Assembly: GCA_036377055.1 (NCBI GenBank)
Contig: DASUZD010000289.1
Coordinates: 1-24,950, forward strand
DNA: 24,950 bases
Origin: DASUZD01 sp036377055
GTDB taxonomy: Bacteria > Actinomycetota > Thermoleophilia > Gaiellales > Gaiellaceae
Direction: 5' to 3'
Position numbers and translations under genes: made by a program. This document shows positions 16,289 to 22,552 of this stretch, piece after piece; position 1 is the first letter of the stretch; every line of letters starts with the position of its first letter. The notes under the pieces were generated by a model, which did no database searches, was not told the origin of the DNA, and saw only the letters and a program-made list of their open reading frames with translations.

Positions 16289-16995
16289 GTCTCGGCCTCG
16301 GCGTCGCGCTCGACGCGCAGCTCGTCGTCGACCGACCGCGTATCCCGCGCGACGTCCTTCTCGACCCGGATCCGCTCCGCCGCGACGACGTGCTTCCCGA
16401 GCACCGGCCGTTCGGCGAAGAACGGGATCTCGACCTCCGTCTCGCCGAGCTCGATGTCGCGCGCGACCGGAAGCCCGAGCGGCTCGCGGTACACGCGCGC
16501 CGTCTCCCGCTCGATCTCGATCTCGACCGTCACCGGCTCCGTCTCGACGCGCTTCCGCATCCGGACACGCCCCGCCTCCTCGCGCTGCTTCCCGACGACG
16601 ACCGTCTCCTCCGTCGGCGCGGTCGGCTCGTCGTCGGGCCTGAGCACCGCGGTCTCGTGCTCGTTGCCGCGCTCGCCGATCCCGAAGTACGCGGTCAGCA
16701 GCTCCTCGGTCGGGTCGTCCAGCTCCTCGGCGTCGACCTGCGGCGCGCGCGCGACGACCTCGCGCTCGTACGGGATCCGCACGGCGTCGTGGCCGAAGGA
16801 GACACCGTCGGCAGGGACGAGCGTCCGGGCGCTCGTGGGCGTCTCGTCCGCGATCCCGATCCACGCGACCGCGCCCCGCTCGAGGTCGTAGTAGAGCGCG
16901 TCGACGTGCCCGAGCTCGTCGCCCTCGACCGAGCGGACCGGCCGCTGCTCGCGTCGCGCGCGCTTGAGCTCTCGCGTGTCCTCCGACCGTGCCAT
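16285..16995 (-). CDS. PRC-barrel / DUF2382 protein (first of tandem pair)
   Basis: The product has 236 residues. Residues 10-85 match a PRC-barrel (PVRSVEGDELGHVDALYYDL, AVAWIGIADE). Residues 125-230 are a DUF2382 region with the strands TEETVVVGKQREEAGRVRMR, EIEIERETARVYREPLGL and GKHVVAAERIRVEKDVARDT. No enzyme residues are recognisable. PRC-barrels bind proteins or RNA in other contexts, so a stress-linked binding role is plausible but inferred. The ATG at 16993-16995 starts the protein 40 bp from the end of dusB, on the same strand, so it could be read from the dusB promoter. It is coupled to its paralogue downstream. Confidence 0.87.
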   Translation of the reverse strand: MARSEDTRELKRARREQRPVRSVEGDELGHVDALYYDLERGAVAWIGIADETPTSARTLVPADGVSFGHDAVRIPYEREVVARAPQVDAEELDDPTEELLTAYFGIGERGNEHETAVLRPDDEPTAPTEETVVVGKQREEAGRVRMRKRVETEPVTVEIEIERETARVYREPLGLPVARDIELGETEVEIPFFAERPVLGKHVVAAERIRVEKDVARDTRSVDDELRVERDAEAET

Positions 16996-17035
16996 CCGAG
17001 GGCGATACCCGCCCTACGGCCGCTCGTAACGGCCT

Positions 17036-18094
17036 CTAACCGCCGCCGTAGATCGAGATCGGCATGTCGAGCAGGACGTCGTCGCCCTCGGGTCGCTCGG
17101 CCTCGAGGCGTTCGAGCAGCTCTGAAGCGCCCGGCGCGGCCGCGAGCAGGCGCAGCTCGACCTCCTCGGTCGTCGCGAGCTGAACGACCTCCTGCTTGAA
17201 CGGCTTCGGGAACCGGCCGCGGCCCAGGTACCAGCCGTAGAACTTCTTCAGGAAGCCGGACGCGCGCCGCTCGCCGAGCTCGCGGACCGTCTCGCGGACG
17301 AAGAGGACGAGCTCGGCGACGACCTCCTCGCGGCTCGGCTCGGCCGCGTCGCCGTCGACGATCTCCCGCAGCGCCCACGGGTTTCCCTGCGCGCCGCGGC
17401 CGACCATCACCGCCGCCGCGCCGGTCGTCGCGAGCACGGCCTGCGCGCGCGCCCGCGACGTGACGTCGCCGGAGGCGATCACCGGCACGTCGACCCGCTC
17501 GACGAGCTCAGCGGTCAGCCGGTGGTCGGCCTCGCCGGTGTACATCTGCCGCGCGGAGCGGGGGTGCAGCGTCAGCGTCTTCGCGCCGGCCTCGATGAGC
17601 CGCGGCCCGAGCTCGAGGCACGCCCGCGAGCCGTCCTCGAGCCCGCGACGCATCTTCACGCTGACCGGGATCTCGACGGCGCCCGCGACGGCGTCCACGA
17701 TCCGCGCCGCGCGGTCGGTGTCCTCGAGGAGCGTCGCCCCTGCGCCCGTCTTCGTCACCTTCTTGACTGGGCAGCCGAAGTTGATGTCGACGAGGTCGGC
17801 GCCGGCGGCCTCGACCATCCGCGCCGCCTCGGCCATGACCGGCGGATCTGAGCCGAAGATCTGGATCGCGAGCGGGTGCTCGTCGCTCGCGACGCGCAGG
17901 TAGCCGAGCGTGCGCTCGTTCCGGTGCTCGATCCCGGCGCAGCTGACCATCTCCGAGCAGACGAGCCCGGCGCCGAACCTGCGCCCCTGGCGGCGGAACG
18001 CCTGGACGCTCACGCCCGCCATCGGAGCGAGGACGAGGCGCGTCGGGATCTCCACGGATCCGATGCGCCACGGCTGTCGGAGATCTACCTGCAT
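17036..18094 (-). CDS. dusB: tRNA-dihydrouridine synthase, DusB type
   Basis: The product has 352 residues, the usual DusB length. It reduces specific uridines in the tRNA D-loop using FMN and NADPH. The FMN-barrel signatures are present: TRLVLAPMAGVSVQAFRR near 18-35, the catalytic Cys108 in VDINFGCPVKKVTK, PVSVKMRRG, LHPRSARQMYTG, PVIASGDVTS and VMVGRGAQGNPW. The C-terminal helical tRNA-binding domain has RRASGFLKKFYGWYLGRGRF. The ATG at 18092-18094 is the first good start. The gene is divergent from greA across 108 bp. A TACAGT hexamer about 10 bp before its ATG could be a -10 box for a nearly leaderless transcript, but this is weak. The dusB-greA-lysS neighbourhood occurs in several bacterial phyla. 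Confidence 0.95.
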   Translation of the reverse strand: MQVDLRQPWRIGSVEIPTRLVLAPMAGVSVQAFRRQGRRFGAGLVCSEMVSCAGIEHRNERTLGYLRVASDEHPLAIQIFGSDPPVMAEAARMVEAAGADLVDINFGCPVKKVTKTGAGATLLEDTDRAARIVDAVAGAVEIPVSVKMRRGLEDGSRACLELGPRLIEAGAKTLTLHPRSARQMYTGEADHRLTAELVERVDVPVIASGDVTSRARAQAVLATTGAAAVMVGRGAQGNPWALREIVDGDAAEPSREEVVAELVLFVRETVRELGERRASGFLKKFYGWYLGRGRFPKPFKQEVVQLATTEEVELRLLAAAPGASELLERLEAERPEGDDVLLDMPISIYGGG

Positions 18095-18111
18095 AGAGCG
18101 GGAAACTGTAG

Positions 18112-18140
18112 TTGACGTGGTCGCAGGTCGCAGGTAATAT
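18112..18140 (+). promoter_or_regulatory. sigma70-type promoter of greA
   Basis: A TTGACG -35 box (18112-18117) and a TAATAT -10 box (18135-18140) are separated by exactly 17 bp. This is a near-consensus match that stands out in such GC-rich DNA. Between them is a direct repeat of GTCGCAG (18120-18126 and 18127-18133). The predicted transcript start is near 18147, giving a leader of about 56 nt before greA. Confidence 0.8.
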
Positions 18141-18152
18141 CCGCGCCCGCGA

Positions 18153-18180
18153 CGGCGCGAAAAGCGCCGCGCTTTTCTTT
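18153..18180 (+). terminator. terminator-like hairpin (attenuator candidate) in greA leader
   Basis: A 6-bp GC stem (18153-18158 with 18164-18169, loop GAAAA) is followed after three bases by TTTTCTTT (18173-18180), the form of an intrinsic terminator, between the promoter and the greA ribosome-binding site. A second hairpin (18159-18165 with 18171-18177) shares bases with the first and would remove both the stem and the T-run. The two folds are mutually exclusive, as in attenuators. Confidence 0.55.
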
Positions 18181-18202
18181 AGCAGGGGTCAGGAGGCCGG
18201 CT

Positions 18203-18676
18203 GTGAAGGAAGTGATCCTCACTCCCGAGGGATACGAAAAGCTGAAGCATGAGATCGAGTATCTCTCGACCGAGAAGCGGCGTGAGGTGGCGGATCGGAT
18301 TCGCGTCGCTCGCGAGTTCGGGGACATCGCCGAGAACGCGGAGTACGACGACGCGAAGAACGAGCAGGCGCTGCTCGAGCACCGGATCGCGACGCTCGAG
18401 GAGCGGCTGATCGCCGCGCGGGTGATCGAGAAGGGCGAGGTCACGTCCGACGTCGTTTCGATCGGCTCCAAGGTCCGGCTCAAGGACATGGAGCAGAACC
18501 AGACGATCGAGTACCACATCGTCGGCTCGGCCGAGGCGAACCCGGCCGAGCACAAGCTCTCGAACGAGTCGCCGGTCGGCAAGGCGATCATCGGCAAGAA
18601 GAAGGGCGACGTCGTAGAGGTCGCCGCGCCCCGCGGATCCCTCAAGTTCAAGATCCTAGAGATCAAGGCGGCGTGA
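18203..18676 (+). CDS. greA: transcription elongation factor GreA
   Basis: The product has 157 residues, the standard GreA length. It rescues backtracked RNA polymerase by stimulating transcript cleavage through the secondary channel. Residues 1-75 form the coiled-coil finger, with tip GDIAENAEYDDAKNEQ carrying the conserved Asp41 and Glu44. The C-terminal FKBP-like domain has VSIGSKVRLKDM, ESPVGKAIIGKKKGDVVEV and a typical LKFKILEIKAA end. The GTG at 18203 is set by a perfect AGGAGG six bases upstream (18191-18196). A strong promoter and a terminator-like leader hairpin precede it. Its TGA (18674-18676) lies inside the left arm of a repeated non-coding element, and the next gene continues in the same frame. 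Confidence 0.96.
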   Translation: MKEVILTPEGYEKLKHEIEYLSTEKRREVADRIRVAREFGDIAENAEYDDAKNEQALLEHRIATLEERLIAARVIEKGEVTSDVVSIGSKVRLKDMEQNQTIEYHIVGSAEANPAEHKLSNESPVGKAIIGKKKGDVVEVAAPRGSLKFKILEIKAA

Positions 18677-18774
18677 AGTCCGCCGCGCTTCGCGCGGCAT
18701 GACGATTTCACGCCGGAACTGCCGAGGGCGTTCGTGAGCGGACGCCGGCAAAGCCGGCATCCGCGCCGGGGAAG
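18671..18774 (+). repeat. structured intergenic element, copy 1
   Basis: This has two hairpins. Hairpin A: outer stem 18673-18680 with 18704-18711 (one G-T pair), one unpaired C, inner 7-bp stem 18682-18688 with 18692-18698 around a TTC loop, then a 5-nt ATGAC bulge. Hairpin B: 18738-18742 with 18760-18764, one C-A mismatch, then 18744-18749 with 18753-18758 around an AAA loop. An ungapped alignment of 18671-18770 with 21071-21170 gives 69 of 100 identical bases by my count. The changes in the stems largely keep pairing. The left arm includes the greA stop, and hairpin B overlaps the predicted start of the next gene. Confidence 0.8.
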
Positions 18775-19378
18775 AGCACCGGCTCTCGATCTCGTCGAGG
18801 AGGTCGTCGAGGTTGCGGGACGGCCGGTCTCGCTGCTTCGGCCTCGAGTTGCTGATGCGCTGCTCGACGAGGAAGCGTTCGAGCACGAGGAGTTCCTGCC
18901 GTACTGGGCCGAGCTCTGGCCGTCGGCGGTCGCCCTTGCTCGGGAGGTGGCGCGGCTGGACGTCGACGGTCGCCGCGTGCTCGAGCTCGGCTGCGGGCTC
19001 GGGCTGCCGAGCATCGTCGCCGCACTCGAGGGCGCTCGGGTGCTCGCGACGGACTGGTCGCCGGACGCCGTCGAGGTCGCGGCGCGGAACGCCGGGCGGA
19101 ACCGCGCGCCGCTCGAGACGGCGCTCGCTGCGTGGGGCGAGGCCTCGGCGCTCGTGGACGGAGCGCCCTGGGACCTCGTGCTGGGCGCCGATCTCCTCTA
19201 CGAGCGGAGGAACGTCGAACAGCTCATCGACCTGCTGCCGCGGCTAGGAGCCGATGTGCTGCTCGCCGAGCCGGGGCGGCCGTTCGAGTCGACGTTCCTC
19301 GAGCGCGCGCGGCAGACGTGGTCGATCGACTCGCGGCCGGCGGGCGGCCGGGTCCGTCTCCATCGCCTGCGGCGGTAG
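18734..19378 (+). CDS. class I SAM-dependent methyltransferase (methyltransferase-16-like)
   Basis: The product has 214 residues from the GTG at 18734. The core shows FEHEEFLPYWAELWPSAVAL, GRRVLELGCGLGLPSIVAAL (motif I) and VLATDWSPDAVEVAARNAGR (motif II), then WDLVLGADLLYERRN (the acid-x-x motif of protein/nicotinamide N-methyltransferase-like enzymes). This set is typical of the family that includes lysine methyltransferases of translation proteins. The target is not known. The start is doubtful: the GTG lies in the repeated element and the first 15 or so codons are the repeat itself, yet no other ATG, GTG or TTG is available in frame before the conserved region. It follows greA in the same frame and precedes the Clp-N genes by 12 bp. 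Confidence 0.82.
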   Translation: MSGRRQSRHPRRGRAPALDLVEEVVEVAGRPVSLLRPRVADALLDEEAFEHEEFLPYWAELWPSAVALAREVARLDVDGRRVLELGCGLGLPSIVAALEGARVLATDWSPDAVEVAARNAGRNRAPLETALAAWGEASALVDGAPWDLVLGADLLYERRNVEQLIDLLPRLGADVLLAEPGRPFESTFLERARQTWSIDSRPAGGRVRLHRLRR

Positions 19379-19390
19379 CCTCTCGGGAAG

Positions 19391-20206
19391 TTGTTCGAGC
19401 GGTTCACCGAGCGCGCGCGGCAGGTCGTCGTCCTGGCCCAGGACGAGGCGCGCGCGCTGAAGCACAACTACATCGGCACCGAGCACCTCCTGCTCGGGCT
19501 GCTTCGCGAGGAGGAGGGCCTCGCCGCCCGCGTGCTCGACTCGCTCGACGTCACGGTCGATGAGGTGCGGGCGCAGGTCGCCCGGATCGTCGGCGAGGGC
19601 GACACGGTTACGCCGGGGCAGATCCCGTTCACGCCGCGTGCGAAGAAGGTGCTCGAGCTCGGCCTTCGGGAGGCGCTCACGCTAGGGCACAACTACATCG
19701 GGACGGAGCACCTCCTGCTCGGGCTCGTCCGCGAGAACGAAGGTGTCGGCGCGCGGATCCTGCTCGACTTCGGGGCGGACGCGGACAAGATCCGCGATGA
19801 GGTCATCGGCATGCTCTCGGGCATGGGGCTGCCGCCGCAGGAGCCGACGGAGGTGGGCGCGGCACCACCACCGGCGTCGCCGCCGGTCGCCCCGGAGGTC
19901 GTCGCGGAGCTGGAGAAGCTGCGCATCGCGCGGGAAGCGGCGATCGAGGAGTCGAGCTACGAGAAGGCAGCCGCCCTGCGAGAGCGCGAGCGGCGGCTCC
20001 GTCGCGCCGCGCGGCAGCTCGAGCGCGCGTGGGCCGGCGAACCGGAGGTTCGATTCCCGATGCGGCCGGCGACGGTTCGAACGGTCGTTGGACCGCCGCC
20101 GCGAGCTCCGGACGAAGGTCGCCGGTTGCTCACGCCGCTGATCGTCGGCTGGCTCCTGTTCGGCGGCGCTGCCGCCCTCGGCCTCCTCGCCGGCCGCCTC
20201 CTCTAG
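19391..20206 (+). CDS. Clp-N / UVR / C-terminal membrane anchor protein, first of tandem pair
   Basis: The product has 271 residues. Two Clp-N (Clp_amino_terminal) repeats occupy about 1-65 and 78-145. They match the ClpC N-domain closely (FERFTERARQVVVLAQDEAR, HNYIGTEHLLLGLLREEEGL, then HNYIGTEHLLLGLVRENEGV). A Pro-rich linker leads to a UVR-like helical pair at about 176-205 (EKLRIAREAAIEESSYEKAA), as found in the middle of ClpC. Instead of the AAA+ modules, the protein ends with a hydrophobic helix at about 247-270 (LIVGWLLFGGAAALGLLAGR). No Walker A motif is present. ClpC N-domains bind substrates and adaptors, so this may be a tail-anchored adaptor or decoy; that is inference. The start is TTG 19391, set by the family N-terminus MFERFT. 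Confidence 0.85.
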   Translation: MFERFTERARQVVVLAQDEARALKHNYIGTEHLLLGLLREEEGLAARVLDSLDVTVDEVRAQVARIVGEGDTVTPGQIPFTPRAKKVLELGLREALTLGHNYIGTEHLLLGLVRENEGVGARILLDFGADADKIRDEVIGMLSGMGLPPQEPTEVGAAPPPASPPVAPEVVAELEKLRIAREAAIEESSYEKAAALRERERRLRRAARQLERAWAGEPEVRFPMRPATVRTVVGPPPRAPDEGRRLLTPLIVGWLLFGGAAALGLLAGRLL

Positions 20207-20213
20207 GGTCGAG

Positions 20214-21050
20214 GTGTTCGAACGCTTCACCAAGCGAGCGCGGCAGGTCATCGTGTTCGCACAGGACGAGGCTCGCACCTTTCGGCACAACTACGCCGGC
20301 ACGGAGCATCTGCTGCTCGGGTTGCTGCGCGAGGAGGAGGGTCTCGCGGCGCGTGTGCTCGAGTCGCTCGACATCACGCTGGAGGACGTGCGCGCCCAGG
20401 TCGCGCAGATCGTCGGGCACGGTGACGAGCTCAGCGAGGGCAAGATCCCGTACACGCCGAGGGTCAAGAGGGTGCTCGACCTCTCGCTGCGCGAGGCCAT
20501 GTCGCTCGGCCACAACTACGTCGGCACCGAGCACCTCCTGCTCAGCCTGGTCCGCGAAGACGAGGGAGTCGCCACACAAATCCTCCTCAACTTCGACGCT
20601 GAGGCCACGACGATCCGCAACGAGATCATTCGCATGCTTTCTGACCCGGGTCGCCGGCCGGGAACGGATCGGCCCCGGAAGCCTCGTCTCGCGTCTCCGC
20701 CTGTCGACGCGCAGGTCGCCGAGGAGGTGGAGAGGCTTCGAGCGCAGAAGGAGGAACTGATCGAGGCCCAGGAGTTCGAGCAGGCTGCCAAGCTGCGTGA
20801 CCGCGAGCGGCGACTCCTCGCAGCGGGCCGGGAGCTGGAGCGCGCCTGGCAGGACGACCTCGGCGGGCCGCAGCGGGTCGCGCTGGACTCGGGCGCGGTG
20901 ACGTACCGGCAGCTCCCGAGACCGGCGCCGCGCGCGACGGCGGCGCCTGAGCCGCGACGGGCGGTGCTCGGCGCGGTGGTGCTCGGCTGGCTGCTGTTCG
21001 GAGGAGCGGCAGGCGTCGGGCTGGTCGTCGGTTGGCTGCTTTGGGGCTGA
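20214..21050 (+). CDS. Clp-N / UVR / C-terminal membrane anchor protein, second of tandem pair
   Basis: The product has 278 residues and is a paralogue of the gene 7 bp upstream. It has the same order: Clp-N repeats at about 1-65 and 78-145 (FERFTKRARQVIVFAQDEAR, HNYAGTEHLLLGLLREEEGL, HNYVGTEHLLLSLVREDEGV), a short linker, a UVR-like pair at about 180-210 (EELIEAQEFEQAAKLRDRER), a basic Pro/Arg linker, and a C-terminal membrane helix (LGWLLFGGAAGVGLVVGWLL). There is no AAA+ motor. The GTG at 20214 follows the upstream TAG with GGGTCGAGG between. The linkers differ more than the domains, so the pair is an old duplication kept for function. Partner and role are unknown. Confidence 0.85.
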   Translation: MFERFTKRARQVIVFAQDEARTFRHNYAGTEHLLLGLLREEEGLAARVLESLDITLEDVRAQVAQIVGHGDELSEGKIPYTPRVKRVLDLSLREAMSLGHNYVGTEHLLLSLVREDEGVATQILLNFDAEATTIRNEIIRMLSDPGRRPGTDRPRKPRLASPPVDAQVAEEVERLRAQKEELIEAQEFEQAAKLRDRERRLLAAGRELERAWQDDLGGPQRVALDSGAVTYRQLPRPAPRATAAPEPRRAVLGAVVLGWLLFGGAAGVGLVVGWLLWG

Positions 21051-21070
21051 CTTAGACTCGCCCGACAGCC

Positions 21071-21174
21071 GAAGGAAGTCCGGCGCGCTGCGCGCGCCAT
21101 GACGACTTCCTTCGGGACTCGATTCTGGCGGCAGTGAACAGAGTCGGGCAAAGCCCGCCTCTGCGGCGGGAAGC
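21071..21174 (+). repeat. structured intergenic element, copy 2
   Basis: This has the same plan and spacing as the copy at 18671. Hairpin A has a perfect 10-bp outer stem (21071-21080 with 21104-21113), one unpaired C, an inner 7-bp stem (21082-21088 with 21092-21098) around TGC, then the same ATGAC bulge. Hairpin B has 21139-21143 with 21059+100 positions, i.e. 21159-21163, one T-C mismatch, then 21145-21149 with 21153-21157 around AAA. The unpaired ATGAC, GTGA and AAA segments are identical in both copies. It lies between the second Clp-N gene and lysS. Confidence 0.8.
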
Positions 21175-21190
21175 CTTAGTCTCAGGTCCG

Positions 21191-22552
21191 ATGGCGCTCC
21201 CGAAGCGATTCCCAGACCGCGTCGACGTGGCGATGGTGAGGGCGGAGGCGGAGCGACTAGACACGGGCGACGAGGCTGACGCGACTCGTCGCCTCGCCGG
21301 CCGGGTGATGGCGCGTCGCGACATGGGGAAGCTGATGTTCCTCGACCTGGTCGACCTGAGCGGGCGGATCCAGCTCCTCGTCCGGCCGGACGAGCTCGGC
21401 GGCGTCGACCTCGACCTCGGCGACGTCGTCGGCGTCACCGGCGTCCCGGCCAAGTCGAGACGCGGCGAGCCGTCGCTGGCCGTCCGCGAGCTCGAGCTGC
21501 TCGCGAAGATCCGCTCGCCGCTCCCCGACACCTTCCACGGGCTGACGGACGTGGAGCAGCGGTACCGCCGCCGGTACCTCGACCTGCTGATGAACGAGGA
21601 GACGCGGGCCGACTTCCTCCTGCGCACGCGCATCGTCACCGCGATGAGGCGCTACCTCGACGACCACGGCTTCGTGGAGGTCGAGACGCCGGTCCTCCAG
21701 CCGCGCTACGGCGGCGGGTTCGCCGACCCGTTCGTCACGCACTACAACGCGCTCGACGCCGACTACTACCTCCGCATCGCGACCGAGCTCTACCTCAAGC
21801 GCCTGATCGTCGGCGGCCTCGAGCGCGTCTACGAGCTCGGCAAGGACTTCCGCAACGAGGGCCTCTCGTACAAGCACCAGCCTGAGTTCACGCAGCTCGA
21901 GTGGTACGAGGCGTACGCCGACTACCGCGACACGATGGCGCGGATGGAGGAGCTCGTCGAGTACGTCGCGCGCGAGGCGATCGGCGGCACGAAGACGACG
22001 TACCGCGGACACGAGGTCGACCTGAAGGCGCCGTGGCGGCGGGTCAAGCTGGTCGACGCGCTCGACGAGCAAGGCCTGTGGAGCCGCGACGCCGACGACC
22101 TTCGCGCGCGCCTCGAGGCGCGCGACGTCGACACGAAGCACGACGAGACCTGGGCGCAGCTCGTCGACCACGCGCTGACGGGCTTCGTCGAGCCGAGCCT
22201 GGTCGAGCCGACGATCCTCTATGACTACCCGGTCGAGCTGTCGCCTTTCGCGCGACCGACCGACGAGGACCCGTCGATCGTCGAGCGGTTCGAGTTCTTC
22301 GTCGGCGGCACGGAGCTCGGGAACGCGTTCAGCGAGATCAACGATCCCGAGGAGCAGGCCGCGCGCTTCGCCCAGCAGGCAGCCGAGGTCGGCGGCGAGC
22401 CGGGCGACCCGGACTACGTCGACGCGCTCTCGTACGGAATGCCGCCGACGGGCGGCCTCGGACTCGGCGTCGATCGCCTCGCGATGGTGCTCGGCGGCAA
22501 GGACACGATCAGGGACGTCGTGCTCTTTCCGGCGCTTCGCTCGCGGACGTAA
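21191..22552 (+). CDS. lysS: lysyl-tRNA synthetase, class II
   Basis: The product has 453 residues. It charges tRNA-Lys with lysine in the cytosol. An OB-fold anticodon-binding domain covers about 1-120 (RLAGRVMARRDMGKLMFLDL). The class II core follows with YRRRYLDLLMNEETR, motif 1 (GFVEVETPVLQPRYGGGFAD), motif 2 near 220-242 (FRNEGLSYKHQPEFTQLEWY) and motif 3 near 422-434 (GLGLGVDRLAMVLGG). The ATG at 21191 (MALPKRFPDRVD) is preferred. An in-frame GTG at 21134 would add 19 residues encoded by the repeated structured element and is probably not the true start. The final 44 bp overlap the convergent glycosyltransferase gene. Position downstream of dusB and greA agrees with known synteny. Confidence 0.94.
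   Translation: MALPKRFPDRVDVAMVRAEAERLDTGDEADATRRLAGRVMARRDMGKLMFLDLVDLSGRIQLLVRPDELGGVDLDLGDVVGVTGVPAKSRRGEPSLAVRELELLAKIRSPLPDTFHGLTDVEQRYRRRYLDLLMNEETRADFLLRTRIVTAMRRYLDDHGFVEVETPVLQPRYGGGFADPFVTHYNALDADYYLRIATELYLKRLIVGGLERVYELGKDFRNEGLSYKHQPEFTQLEWYEAYADYRDTMARMEELVEYVAREAIGGTKTTYRGHEVDLKAPWRRVKLVDALDEQGLWSRDADDLRARLEARDVDTKHDETWAQLVDHALTGFVEPSLVEPTILYDYPVELSPFARPTDEDPSIVERFEFFVGGTELGNAFSEINDPEEQAARFAQQAAEVGGEPGDPDYVDALSYGMPPTGGLGLGVDRLAMVLGGKDTIRDVVLFPALRSRT

Noticed and set aside
21134..21190. GTG at 21134 as the lysS start
   Set aside because: The added residues are encoded by the repeated structured element, and a normal ATG with a family-like N-terminus lies at 21191.
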